NCBI GenBank assembly: GCA_001931535.1
Contig: CP016211.1
Coordinates: forward strand, 7,859,703-7,923,702
DNA: 64,000 bases
Direction of reading: 5' to 3'
Source of the DNA: Minicystis rosea
Lineage (GTDB): Bacteria > Myxococcota_A > Polyangia > Polyangiales > Polyangiaceae
Shown here: one piece after another, positions 7,963 to 18,941 of the stretch
How positions within the stretch are numbered: position 1 is the first letter of the stretch
Layout of the letters: each line of letters opens with the position of its first letter
The notes under the pieces: model-generated
The model's input: only the letters and a program-made list of their open reading frames with translations
What the model was told of the DNA's origin: nothing
Database searches by the model: none
Program-made: the position numbers and the translations under genes

Positions 7963-10716
7963 GTGCCGTCGCCCACCAACCTCACCGCCCTACCGACGAG
8001 CTTCATCGGGCGCGCGGAGGTGCTCCATGCGCTCGAGGAGAGCCTCGATCGCGCGCGGCTCGTCACGGTGCTCGGCCCGCCGGGCACGGGCAAGACGCGG
8101 CTCGCCAAGCAACACGCGCGCGCGCTCCTCGCCGGCGAAGCACGCGGCGCGCGCGGCTATGCGGCCGGCATCTTCTTCTGCGATCTCTCGGACGCGACCT
8201 CGCTCGAAGGGCTCGTCACCCGCATCGCTCCGCTCGTCGGGGTCGATCTCGCCGACTCGCTCCCGCTCGACGAGGCCAAACGACGGGTGGAAGCGGCGCT
8301 CCGCGCCTGCGGGCCGATGCTGCTCATCCTCGACAACTTCGAGCAGATCGTGCGGGCCGCGGCCCATGTGCTGCCCGACTTCGTGGCCGCGGCTTCCGAC
8401 GGAACGCGCTTCCTCGTCACGTCGCGCGAGCGGCTCGGCGTTCCGGGCGAGACGCTCTTCGATCTCGGTCCGCTCACGTTGCCCGAGGAAGGCGGGCCAC
8501 TCTCGTCCGAAGCGGTGGAGCTCTTCGTCGAGCGGGCCCGCGCGGTCTCGCACACGTTCCAGCCGAGCGCGCGCGGGCTCGCCGACATCGGCAAGCTGGT
8601 GCGCCTGCTCGACGGCTTGCCGCTCGCGATCGAGCTGGCCGCGGCGCGCACGCGCGTGCTCGCGCCCGCGGAGCTCATCGATCGCTTGCATCGCCGCTTC
8701 GCGCTCCTCACCCACGATCCCTCGACCCTGCGCGCTCGCCGCGCGACGCTGTGGGAGACGATCGAGGCCTCATGGAGCCTGCTCTCCGCGTGGGAGCAGG
8801 CCGCGCTCGCGCAGGTGTCGACCTTTCGCGGCGGCTTCGGCGTGACCGCGGCCGAGCAGGTCATCGATCTCCAGCGCTTCCCCGGCGCGCCCGCGGCGCT
8901 CGACATCCTCGCTTCGCTGCGCGACAAATCCCTCCTGCTCGTGGAAGAGCGCGAGACGTCCGCGCGGCGCTTCACGCTGCTCGCGAGCATCCGCGAGTTC
9001 GGCGAAGCGCAGCTCGACGCCGCCGAGACGCAGGCCGTGCACGCGCGCCACGCGCGCCATTACCTCACGCTCGGCGAGGCGCTGGGCGCGCGCATCGAGA
9101 CGCGTGACGAGCCCGAAATCCGAAGGCAGCTCCGGCTCGAGCACGACAACTTCATGGCCGTGCACCAGCGCTTCCTCGCGGGCGAAGGCGCGCCCATCGA
9201 TCTCCGCGGAGCCTCGCTGCGCGCCGCGCTCGTGCTCGCGCGATCCGCCTCGGCCTACCCTTATGCCTTCTGCCTCGACGTGCTCGACGCGGCGCTCGCC
9301 GCCTCGAACGAGCGCGACGTGGGGCGCGCGCTCCTCGCCCGCGCGCTCGAAGCGCGCGGCAACCTGCGGCGTTTCGTGGGCCAGACGCACGAGAGCGTCG
9401 AAGACTTCGAGCATGTCCGCGCGCTCGCCGCCGCCGAAGGCGATCGCGCCCTCGTGGCGAGCGCGCTCTCCGGTCTCGGCAACGCGGCCACCGTGCGCGC
9501 GCGCTGGAGCGATGCGCGCGCGCTCTTCGAAGAGGCCTTGTCCATCCACGTCGAGACCAAGAATCGCCGCGAAGAGGGCCGCGTGCTCGCCATGCTCGCG
9601 GCCACGCGCTTCAACGAGGACGAGCCCGAAGGCGCCCGCGCCCTGCTCACGCGCGCCCTCGATCTCCAGCGCGCCTCGGGCGATCGCGCCTTCGAAGGCA
9701 CCAGCATCACGAGCCTCGGCATCGTCACGCTCTCGCTCGGCGCGCTCGCCGAAGCGCGCACGCACCTCGCCGAAGGGCTCCGCATCCATCGCGAGGTCGG
9801 CGCGCGCCATTGGGAAGGCGTGACCCTCTCGTACGCGGCGCTCGTCGAGCAGGAGGCCGGCCGCATCGAAGCCTCCGCGAAGCTCCACGAGCAGGCCATC
9901 GCCCTGCTCCACGAGATCAACGTGCGGCGCGCCGAAGGCCTCGCCATCGCCGGACACGCGAGCCTCCTCCTCGGCGAAGGCCGCCTCGCGGAGGCCAAGG
10001 ATCGCTATCGCCGCGCGCTCGATCTCTGCCGCGCCATGAGCCCCGATCACGAGGGCCTCGTCCTCGCCTGCCTCGGCGCCATCGCCGCCCTCGAAGGCGA
10101 CATCACCACCGCCGAGGACACCTTCGCGTGCGCCGAGATCGCGCTCGCTTCGTATACCCGTCCATCGTTTGCCGCGGCCCTCGACGTGCATCGCGGCCAG
10201 CTCGACCTGGCCCGCGCCCGCGCCGCGAACGACGGCGATCGCCCCGCGCTCCACGCCTCCGCGCGCGCCCGCATCGAGCGCGCCGCGCGCGCGGCTTCGA
10301 TCTCCACCGACGTTCGCTTCGCACGCCGGCTCCTCGAAGCCTCGCTCGCCGCCGTCGTCACCGAGGCGCCGCTCGACGACAAGCGCGCGCTCGTCGTCGG
10401 CCCGAGCGGCCTTTGGTTCAAGCCTCCGCGCGCCAAGGAGAGCGTGCGTCTCCACCGGCGCCGCTCGCTCCAGCGCATCGTGCACGAGCTCGCCGAGCAC
10501 CGCGTGCGCGCCCCCGGTGAAGCCATCCGCATCGCGCAGATGATCGCGTGCGGCTGGCCCGGCGAGCGCATCCTCCCCGAAGCCGGCACCGAGCGCGTCT
10601 ATACCGCGGTCGCGACGCTGCGAAAGCTCGGCCTGCGCAAGCTCCTCCTCCAGCGCGACGACGGCTACCTCCTCGACCCCGCGGTGGATCTGGTCCGATC
10701 GCGATCGGCCACGTGA
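7963..10716 (+). CDS. STAND ATPase regulator with TPR repeats and C-terminal winged helix
   Basis: 917 residues. An NB-ARC-type AAA/STAND ATPase comes first: Walker A GPPGTGKT at 38-45, a Walker-B-like LLILDNFEQ near 117, the sensor motif FLVTSRERL and GLPLAIELAAAR. From about residue 350 to 780 it is helical TPR-like sequence (many ALxxARxxxxxAL units). The last 110 residues look like a winged helix (RVYTAVATLRKLGLRKLLLQRDDGYLLDP), similar to the DNA-binding end of OmpR/SARP-type regulators. In most LuxR/SARP STAND regulators the effector is fixed differently, so a C-terminal winged helix is a lineage-style variant. Probably a ligand-gated transcription regulator; targets unknown. GTG 7963 is chosen from the close -10-like box. 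Confidence 0.8.
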   Translation: MPSPTNLTALPTSFIGRAEVLHALEESLDRARLVTVLGPPGTGKTRLAKQHARALLAGEARGARGYAAGIFFCDLSDATSLEGLVTRIAPLVGVDLADSLPLDEAKRRVEAALRACGPMLLILDNFEQIVRAAAHVLPDFVAAASDGTRFLVTSRERLGVPGETLFDLGPLTLPEEGGPLSSEAVELFVERARAVSHTFQPSARGLADIGKLVRLLDGLPLAIELAAARTRVLAPAELIDRLHRRFALLTHDPSTLRARRATLWETIEASWSLLSAWEQAALAQVSTFRGGFGVTAAEQVIDLQRFPGAPAALDILASLRDKSLLLVEERETSARRFTLLASIREFGEAQLDAAETQAVHARHARHYLTLGEALGARIETRDEPEIRRQLRLEHDNFMAVHQRFLAGEGAPIDLRGASLRAALVLARSASAYPYAFCLDVLDAALAASNERDVGRALLARALEARGNLRRFVGQTHESVEDFEHVRALAAAEGDRALVASALSGLGNAATVRARWSDARALFEEALSIHVETKNRREEGRVLAMLAATRFNEDEPEGARALLTRALDLQRASGDRAFEGTSITSLGIVTLSLGALAEARTHLAEGLRIHREVGARHWEGVTLSYAALVEQEAGRIEASAKLHEQAIALLHEINVRRAEGLAIAGHASLLLGEGRLAEAKDRYRRALDLCRAMSPDHEGLVLACLGAIAALEGDITTAEDTFACAEIALASYTRPSFAAALDVHRGQLDLARARAANDGDRPALHASARARIERAARAASISTDVRFARRLLEASLAAVVTEAPLDDKRALVVGPSGLWFKPPRAKESVRLHRRRSLQRIVHELAEHRVRAPGEAIRIAQMIACGWPGERILPEAGTERVYTAVATLRKLGLRKLLLQRDDGYLLDPAVDLVRSRSAT

Positions 10717-10977
10717 AGCCACCCTTCGATCGGCGCCCCTCGACAGGCGTTGGATCTCGGCGGATCGACCCAGACAAAATCCAAACAATCTTCGATATTT
10801 ACAAACCATTCTCACGCTCCGGAGAGTTTCAGGGATCTTTCGGTCGTCGGAGCGTCGCGATGGCCTACAACGAGGGAGGTCGGTCGGCGTGAGCCCTCGC
10901 AGCACGCGAGGGCGCATGAGACCACATGAGCTTCACCGGCCCGCGGGCGGCCGGTCACCGAGCTTCGGAGGAGCGCG

Positions 10978-12921
10978 ATGAGAAGACTGAGCAAGGAAGT
11001 GTTCGCGGCGTGGACGGCGATGGGGCTCGCGCTCGCGGCATGCAATGGATCCGTCGATCCCGGCGGCGACACGGGCACCGTGGGCGAAGGCGCCGGCGCG
11101 CCCGTCTGCCAAGCCTCGCTGCTCGCCCCCGAGGCGAGCTTCACGCGCACGAGCGGCCCGGATCGCGCGAGCTTTCTGTTCGTCGCAGCCTCGCCCGACG
11201 TGGTGATCGCCAGCACGGGCACCGGCCTCCACCGCTCGAAGGACGGCGGTGACACCTGGTCGTTCATCGACGCGGACGAGCTGCGCGACGAGGGGGTCGT
11301 CACCATCGCCGCGCTCGGCAAGGATCTCTTCGTCGCCACCTACACGACCGTCTTCCGATCCACGGACGGCGGTGACACGTGGAGCTCCGTCGCCACGGAG
11401 GCGTGCACCACCGTGTCGTATCTGTCGACGCACGGATCGAGCCTCTTCGCCGCCGCCAACGGCCAGGCATTCCGTTGGAACGCGACGCTGAGCGCGTGGG
11501 ACGCGCTCCCGGCCGCCGAGGCGTTGTTCGACGTGGTCGAGTCGGACGGGACCTGGCTCTACGCCAATTCGATCTACGTGCCCGGCGTCTACCGCCTGCG
11601 CCTCGACGATCCCGAAGCCGGCTGGCAGAAGGTCGAAGGCCTCTCCGCGTGGGGTTACCACGCCTTCGCCTTCACCTCGAAGGGCGCCTTCACCGCCAAC
11701 GACGAGCACATCTTCCGCAGCGACGACGGCGGCGTCACGTGGTCCACGGTCGACACCGGCCCGCTGCTCGGCGTCGCCGATCTCCTCGTCACGGGTGACA
11801 CCCTCCTCGCCGCCACCGACAAGGGCCTCCAGGTGTCGACCGATCACGGCACCACCTGGAAGAACGCCTGGGCGGGCTCCTTCGGCTCGAGCGCCGCGCT
11901 CGCCAGCGACGGAAAGCACCTCTTCGCGGCCTCCAACGGCCTGCAGCGCTCCGCGGGTCCGAGCGAGGCGTGGTCGCGGCTCCCGGTCTTCGCCGACGAC
12001 ATTCAATGGCTGACGGCGACGGAGACGGCCGTGATCAACATCTCCGGAGGGGCCGTGCAACGCACCACCGATCAAGGCCTCACGTGGACCGACGTCGACC
12101 TCGCTCCCGTCGGCGATTCCACGTATTTCATCACGCCGGTGGTGGCGCGCGACCACAAGCTCTTCGGCATCGCAGGCGGGAGCAAGCTGCTCGTCTCGAG
12201 TGATGACGGCGCCTCGTTCCAAGCCATGTCGCTGCCCCCCGCGATCGCCGATGGCTATGCGAACGTGATCGCCAACATCGATCGCGGCCTCGTCATCGGC
12301 GTGTCGAAGGGCGCCGGCGCCAACTGCAACGACGCGCAAGACATCACCACCACGCTTTACGTCTCCACCGACGAAGGCAAGACCTGGGTCGAAGGCCTCA
12401 ACGGCTTCCCCATCACGTTCGTGGATTGCTACGACAAAGAATACACGCCGATGATCTCGAGCATCGTCCAGTCCGGCAAGACGCTGCTCGCGACCTCGCT
12501 CTATCGCGGCGCGTACCGCTCCGACAACGACGGTTACAGTTGGCAGAAGATCGACACCTCCGGCGACATCGGCACGCTCCGCGATTTCGTGACCATCGGA
12601 GATACGGTGTTCGCGGCCTCGGAGCACGGCGGCGTGGCGCGCTCGGCGGACCGCGGCAAGACGTGGGAGATGGTCGGCCTCGCCAAGCTCCCCGTGGCGA
12701 CGTTCGCCGTCGTCGGCGACACGCTCTTCGCCGGTGTCGGCCAGTCCACCGCGGCGAACGACGGCGTCTACGGCTCCGCGGACCTCGGCAAGACCTGGGC
12801 GCGTATCGACACCTCGTTCAATTCGAGCGTCGGCCCCCTCGCCGTGCAAGGCCGTCACATCCTCGCGGGGACGACCGGCGAATCCATCTGGAGCCTCGAT
12901 TTCGGCTGCGCCGCGCAGTGA
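10978..12921 (+). CDS. Beta-propeller (BNR/Asp-box, YCF48-like) lipoprotein
   Basis: 647 residues. A short signal peptide ends in the lipobox LALAAC (Cys22), predicting a lipid-anchored envelope or surface protein. The body consists of repeated Asp-box units (SKDGGDTWS, STDGGDTWS, SDDGGVTWS, STDHGTTWK, STDEGKTWV, SADRGKTWE, SADLGKTWA), the signature of sialidase/sortilin-like multi-blade propellers. No sialidase catalytic residues can be identified, so it is more likely a binding or scaffold propeller than an enzyme. The ATG has a GGAGGAG ribosome site. It stands alone, with an AT-rich promoter stretch upstream (about 10770-10815) and a strong terminator after it. Confidence 0.85.
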   Translation: MRRLSKEVFAAWTAMGLALAACNGSVDPGGDTGTVGEGAGAPVCQASLLAPEASFTRTSGPDRASFLFVAASPDVVIASTGTGLHRSKDGGDTWSFIDADELRDEGVVTIAALGKDLFVATYTTVFRSTDGGDTWSSVATEACTTVSYLSTHGSSLFAAANGQAFRWNATLSAWDALPAAEALFDVVESDGTWLYANSIYVPGVYRLRLDDPEAGWQKVEGLSAWGYHAFAFTSKGAFTANDEHIFRSDDGGVTWSTVDTGPLLGVADLLVTGDTLLAATDKGLQVSTDHGTTWKNAWAGSFGSSAALASDGKHLFAASNGLQRSAGPSEAWSRLPVFADDIQWLTATETAVINISGGAVQRTTDQGLTWTDVDLAPVGDSTYFITPVVARDHKLFGIAGGSKLLVSSDDGASFQAMSLPPAIADGYANVIANIDRGLVIGVSKGAGANCNDAQDITTTLYVSTDEGKTWVEGLNGFPITFVDCYDKEYTPMISSIVQSGKTLLATSLYRGAYRSDNDGYSWQKIDTSGDIGTLRDFVTIGDTVFAASEHGGVARSADRGKTWEMVGLAKLPVATFAVVGDTLFAGVGQSTAANDGVYGSADLGKTWARIDTSFNSSVGPLAVQGRHILAGTTGESIWSLDFGCAAQ

Positions 12922-12955
12922 GCCTCGCGCCCTCTCTCTGACGCTCTGAAACACG

Positions 12956-12989
12956 GCCCGTGAGAGCCGCCGCCATGGCTCTCACGGGC
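12956..12989. terminator. Bidirectional hairpin terminator
   Basis: Perfect 13-base arms (12956-12968 and 12977-12989; GCCCGTGAGAGCC and its complement) with an 8-base loop. It is placed between the convergent propeller lipoprotein and aldo/keto reductase genes. There is no T tract, so stopping would rely on the GC-rich stem. Confidence 0.75.
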
Positions 12990-13012
12990 GCGCCATCCTC
13001 ATCGAGCAATCA

Positions 13013-14023
13013 TCACTTCTCGCTGTCGAGGTGAGCCATCATCGGCGCCGGGTAGCGCGTGCCGGCGATCTCGCTCGCGGGCACCGCAGCCTCGATGGCG
13101 GCGAGATCGGCGGCCGTCAACGTGACGTCGAGACCGGCGAGCGCATCACGGAGCTGCTGCCGCGTGCGCGCACCCATCGTCGGAATCACCGTCACTCCCT
13201 GCGCCGCGCCCTTCGCGCGCACCCAGGCGATCGCGAGCTGCGCGGCGGTCACGCCCTTCTCGGCCGCGAGGCGCCCGAGCGCGCCGACGAGCGCTTGGTT
13301 CTTCTCCACGTTTTCGCCCGCGAACCGCGGCAGGTGCGCGCGCATGTCGTTCGCGCCTGCGGGCTTGCTGCCCGTGAGCAGACCGCGTGACAGCACTCCA
13401 TAAGCGGTCACCGCGATGCCGAGCTCGGCGAGCGCCGGGAAGATCTTGGCCTCGGGGCTGCGGCTCACGAGCGCATATTCGATCTGCAGATCCACGATGG
13501 GGTGCACCTTCGCGGCACGACGGATGGTCTCCGCGCCCACCTCGGACAAGCTGATATAACGGACGTAGCCCGCCTTCACCATGTCGGCGATGGCGCCGAT
13601 CGTGTCCTCGATGGGCACTTCGGGATCGAGGCGCGCGGGTCGATAGATGTCGATGTGATCGACACCGAGGCGCGAGAGGCTGTGGGCGAGGAAGCTCTTC
13701 GTGGCGGCCGGCCGCGCGTCGAAGCCGAGGAACGCGCCGTCCGGCCCACGCAGGCCGCCGTACTTCACGCTGAGCAGAGCCTTGTCGCGCCGATCGCGGA
13801 TCGCCTTGCCCACGAGCATCTCGTTCTTGCCCATGCCGTAGAAGTCGCCGGTGTCGAGGATGCTCACGCCGCGATCGAGCGCCTCGTGAATCGTGGCCAC
13901 GTTCTCCGCGTCATCGCTCGCGCCGTACCAGCTCCCCGCGCCCATGCCCATGCAGCCGAGGGCCATGGGGAGCACGGAGGGACCATCGTTACCGAGCTTG
14001 GTGGTGTGGTTCGTCGTCGTCAT
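13013..14023 (-). CDS. Aldo/keto reductase
   Basis: 336 residues with the (beta/alpha)8 aldo/keto reductase pattern: MALGCMGMGAGSWYG at the start, DTGDFYGMGKNEMLVGKAI with catalytic Asp and Tyr, and LLSVKYGG with the Lys. NADP(H) would bind through the C-terminal region (AWVRAKGAAQGVTVIPTMGARTRQQL). The position that normally carries the fourth catalytic residue (QHR in DLYYQHR) reads RPARLDP, so the tetrad His is missing; many bacterial paralogues of this subgroup share this and may be slow or specialised reductases. It is divergent from the LysR gene 14072-15043 across a 48-base gap containing a palindrome, so it is the likely target of that regulator. Confidence 0.9.
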   Translation of the reverse strand: MTTTNHTTKLGNDGPSVLPMALGCMGMGAGSWYGASDDAENVATIHEALDRGVSILDTGDFYGMGKNEMLVGKAIRDRRDKALLSVKYGGLRGPDGAFLGFDARPAATKSFLAHSLSRLGVDHIDIYRPARLDPEVPIEDTIGAIADMVKAGYVRYISLSEVGAETIRRAAKVHPIVDLQIEYALVSRSPEAKIFPALAELGIAVTAYGVLSRGLLTGSKPAGANDMRAHLPRFAGENVEKNQALVGALGRLAAEKGVTAAQLAIAWVRAKGAAQGVTVIPTMGARTRQQLRDALAGLDVTLTAADLAAIEAAVPASEIAGTRYPAPMMAHLDSEK

Positions 14024-14050
14024 GGGTCCGAATCTACGCAGGAACGCACA

Positions 14051-14062
14051 TCACTCCAGTGA
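14051..14062. promoter_or_regulatory. Candidate LysR operator
   Basis: Short palindrome TCACT-CC-AGTGA in the 48-base gap between the divergent aldo/keto reductase and LysR genes, immediately before a TAGGAT box (14064-14069). Position and symmetry fit an autoregulatory LysR site, but arms of five bases are weak evidence. Confidence 0.4.
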
Positions 14063-14071
14063 ATAGGATAT

Positions 14072-15043
14072 ATGCGAGACATGCCCGAGGTTTATGGACG
14101 GGATCTCGATCTCAACCTCCTCCGCGTGTTCGCCGTGGTCGCCGAGGCGGGGAGCGTCACCGAGGCGGCGAGCCGGCTGTACCTGACGCAGCCGGCGGTG
14201 AGCGCGGCGTTGCGGCGGCTCACCACGACGGTCGGCGCGCCGCTCTTCGTGCGCAGCGGGCGCGGCCTCGCGCTCACGAGCCGCGGCAAGCGCCTGCACG
14301 CGGGCATGAAGCCGCACTTGCAAGCGCTGGTCGACGCCGCGCTCGCGGCGCCGGCGTTCGATCCGAAGACGAGCGATCGTACGCTCCGGCTCGGGCTCTC
14401 GGACACCGCCGAGATTTGGCTGCTCCCGCCGCTCCTGCGTGTGCTCGCGCGCGAAGCACCGCGCATGCGCGTCGTCGTCGTCCCCGTGCAGTTCCGCACC
14501 GTGAGCGCGGCGCTCACGGCCGGCCTCGATGCAGCGATCACCGTCGCCGACGAGCTGCCCTCGACGATCCGGCGGATGCGGCTCGTCACCGGCGGCTTCA
14601 CTTGCCTCTACGATCCGCGGCACGCGAAGCTCGGGAAGCTCACCGAGGCCGAGTACTTCGCGCGCGAGCACGTCATCGTCTCGTACAACGGCGATCTGCG
14701 CGGCGTCGTCGAGGACGTGCTCGGCAAGACGCGCAACATCGTCTGCTCGATCCCGAGCTTCGGAAGCCTGGGCGCGCTCATCGACGGCACCGCGAGGCTC
14801 GCGACCATCCCCGAGATCGTGGCCACGTACATCCGCGCGGTGCGGCCGCACCTCAGGACGAAGCCTCTGCCATTCTCGACCCCGATCCCACGCTCGTACA
14901 TGGAGCTCCTCTGGCCCTCCGCGACCGACGACGACGAGCCGTGCAAGTTCGCGCGGGCGAAGATCGTCGACATCGCGCGGACGCTCGCCCCGCAGGCGCC
15001 GCGCGCCGCGCGCGCTCGCCGCCCCGCCGCGCGACCCCGATGA
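14072..15043 (+). CDS. LysR-family transcriptional regulator
   Basis: 323 residues. The N-terminal winged helix (LDLNLLRVFAVVAEAGSVTEAASRLYLTQPAVSAALRRL) is the NodD/LinR-like LysR subtype, followed by an effector domain from about residue 105 (RTLRLGLSDTAEIWLLPPLL). The C-terminus is a basic, low-complexity tail (ARARRPAARPR), longer than usual and of uncertain meaning. ATG 14072 and ATG 14081 are both possible; no ribosome site separates them, and the TAGGAT box upstream would give a very short leader. Divergent from the aldo/keto reductase, which it probably controls. Confidence 0.88.
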   Translation: MRDMPEVYGRDLDLNLLRVFAVVAEAGSVTEAASRLYLTQPAVSAALRRLTTTVGAPLFVRSGRGLALTSRGKRLHAGMKPHLQALVDAALAAPAFDPKTSDRTLRLGLSDTAEIWLLPPLLRVLAREAPRMRVVVVPVQFRTVSAALTAGLDAAITVADELPSTIRRMRLVTGGFTCLYDPRHAKLGKLTEAEYFAREHVIVSYNGDLRGVVEDVLGKTRNIVCSIPSFGSLGALIDGTARLATIPEIVATYIRAVRPHLRTKPLPFSTPIPRSYMELLWPSATDDDEPCKFARAKIVDIARTLAPQAPRAARARRPAARPR

Positions 15044-15106
15044 ATCGTCGCGCGCTCGGGCGCCGCCGGATTGCGGCGCTCGCGCCCGGTCTCAAGCAAC
15101 GTCCTC

Positions 15107-16273
15107 ATGCGCTGTGGAGCGTTGCTCTCCGTCCTCGCAGCCACGCTGGCCGGCTGCACCTCCCCTGCCCCTTCCCTCCAGCGCGCTCGATCGGATTGCG
15201 AGCGCGTCGCCTCTGGATTCGGCCCTCCGGGCACCGTGCCCGTGCGCGTGGAGACGATCGCCTCCGGGCTCGAGGTGCCTTGGGGAATTGCCTTTCTTCC
15301 CAACGGTGATGCGCTCGTCACCGAGCGTCCCGGGCGCGTGCGATTCCTCCACGGAGGGCGGATTCGGCCCGAGCCGGTGACGACCATGGCCGTCGCCGAG
15401 CACGGCGAAGGTGGTTTGCTCGGCATCGCCGTTCATCCCCGCTTCTCCGAAAATCGCCTCTTCTACGTGTACGTCACCGTGCCCGGGAAAGGCGGCGCCT
15501 TCAATCGGGTCCTCCGTTATCGCCTGGGAGAAGGGGCCCGCGGCGCTTCGGTCGATCGCATCATCGTCGACGGCATCCCGGCCGCGCCCTTCCACGACGG
15601 CGGCCGCCTTCGCTTCGGACCGGACGGGATGCTTTACGTGGGCACCGGCGACGGCGGTGTCCCCGAGCGCGCCCAAGCACCGGAGAGCTTGAATGGCAAG
15701 CTGCTCCGCCTCACGCCCGACGGCGACGTGCCGGCCGACAACCCCACCCGCGGAAGCCCCGTATTCCTGCGCGGCGTGCGCAACACCGAAGGATTCGATT
15801 GGCTCGATGCGCGCACCCTCGTGCTCACCGATCACGGCCCCAGCGGCGAGCTCGGCCGCACCGGCCACGACGAGGTCAACATCGCCCGCGCCGGCGACGA
15901 TCTCGGCTGGCCCAGCATCTACGGCTGCCAGCGCGCGCCCGGCAAGATCACCCCCTCTCTGACGTGGATCGAGGCCGTCCCGCCCGGCGGCGCGGCCATC
16001 TATCGCGGCCGCGCCATCCCCGAATGGAGAGGCTCTCTCCTGATTGGCACGCTCCGATCGGAGCACCTCCACCGCGTCGTGATCGACCCCCGAGAGCCTC
16101 ACCGCATCACGCGCCACGAGGTCTATTTCCAAGGCAACCCGCCCCATGGATTCGGCCGCCTGCGCGAGGTGGTGATGGGCCCCGACGGCGAGCTCTACGT
16201 GACCACCAGCAACTGCGATGGCCGCGGGCTCTGCCCGCCGGAGCGGGATCGCATCCTCCGCATCACGCGTTGA
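15107..16273 (+). CDS. PQQ-dependent sugar dehydrogenase (GdhB/YliI-like) lipoprotein
   Basis: 388 residues. Signal peptide MRCGALLSVLAATLAGC ends in a lipobox, so it is anchored on the periplasmic or outer face. The mature part is a six-bladed soluble-glucose-dehydrogenase propeller: GLEVPWGIAFLPNGDALVTER, then EHGEGGLLGIAVHPRF in the region of the catalytic base, FHDGGRLRFGPDGMLYVGTGDGG, and GHDEVNIARAGDDLGWPSIYG. Relatives oxidise aldose sugars with PQQ; no PQQ synthesis genes are in this window. ATG 15107 is preferred over an in-frame TTG at 15071 because it gives a proper signal peptide. It stands alone, with two hairpins after its stop. Confidence 0.9.
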   Translation: MRCGALLSVLAATLAGCTSPAPSLQRARSDCERVASGFGPPGTVPVRVETIASGLEVPWGIAFLPNGDALVTERPGRVRFLHGGRIRPEPVTTMAVAEHGEGGLLGIAVHPRFSENRLFYVYVTVPGKGGAFNRVLRYRLGEGARGASVDRIIVDGIPAAPFHDGGRLRFGPDGMLYVGTGDGGVPERAQAPESLNGKLLRLTPDGDVPADNPTRGSPVFLRGVRNTEGFDWLDARTLVLTDHGPSGELGRTGHDEVNIARAGDDLGWPSIYGCQRAPGKITPSLTWIEAVPPGGAAIYRGRAIPEWRGSLLIGTLRSEHLHRVVIDPREPHRITRHEVYFQGNPPHGFGRLREVVMGPDGELYVTTSNCDGRGLCPPERDRILRITR

Positions 16274-16283
16274 GCGCAATCAC

Positions 16284-16330
16284 GATGGGGCCGCAAGCGG
16301 CCCCATCCCCCGGGCCGGACGAGCCGGCCC
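16284..16330. terminator. Tandem hairpin terminators after the sugar dehydrogenase
   Basis: First hairpin: arms 16284-16293 and 16298-16307 (GATGGGGCCG and its complement), 4-base loop. Second: arms 16312-16318 and 16324-16330 (GGGCCGG/CCGGCCC), 5-base loop. They separate convergent genes. Confidence 0.75.
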
Positions 16331-16359
16331 TGATCATGTCTCTCGGTCAGGCCCGAGAA

Positions 16360-16394
16360 AGACGCCGAACAACACCATGGTCCGTTCGGCGTCT
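16360..16394. terminator. Hairpin terminator of the fibro-slime gene
   Basis: Perfect 11-base arms (16360-16370 and 16384-16394; AGACGCCGAAC and its complement) with a 13-base loop, 13 bases beyond the stop codon of the minus-strand fibro-slime lipoprotein. Confidence 0.7.
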
Positions 16395-16407
16395 CTCGCC
16401 TCGCACG

Positions 16408-18384
<1,977 letters not shown>

Positions 18385-18453
18385 GCCTTCCACCATATCG
18401 CGACGCGCCCCGCCGGCGTGCATCGAAGTGCATCCGACGCGACGATCGCCGCC

Positions 18454-18760
18454 TCATGACGGACACAGAATTGGTGAGCCGGTGCAGGTGAATGTCGTCA
18501 TGTTTTTAGCCGTGGGCCACCACTCGATGACATTGCAGACATGCAATGCGGGGTGCATAGACGGGCTCGTTTGCGCAAAGGTACTGTGGGAAAGCCGGCG
18601 GCCCCGCGTCGGGCACGGAGCCCTCCCGTACGGTTGTACCGGCGTCAGGATGTCGAAGAGGTGTCGGCGACGGCGCCACAACCCAACAGCGACGCGACGA
18701 GGGATGAGGACGGCTCCGAGATCGCGTGGGAGAGCGGGTAACGGCACCGCCGTGCGGACG
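18454..18760 (-). pseudogene. Possible decayed lipoprotein gene in the 518-base gap
   Basis: The long gap between the fibro-slime gene and the next lipoprotein has no intact gene, but its minus strand carries three overlapping protein-like pieces in successive frames: a lipobox-like SLVASLLGCGAVADTSST, then a linker and Cys-rich stretch (VPDAGPPAFPQYLCANEPV, then YAPRIACLQCHR), then MTTFTCTGSPILCPS to a stop at 18454. Together they resemble a small myxobacterial lipoprotein broken by two frameshifts. The evidence is compositional only. Chance is a real alternative, and the gap also has to hold promoters for both flanking genes. Confidence 0.3.
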
Positions 18761-18941
18761 CCTCCTCATGCGTGAGGCTGGTGCCTTCGGGCCGGCGCTC
18801 GCCTCATCTCGAACCTGCGCGCGCCCGCGGCGCCGGCGTCGGGCTGCGGCGCGAACGCTGGCCCACGCTGACACAAGGAGCGATGAAAACGGCTGGATTT
18901 CGAGCCTCGTCGCCGGCATGCCGGCTGCTCTCCGGCCGAGC

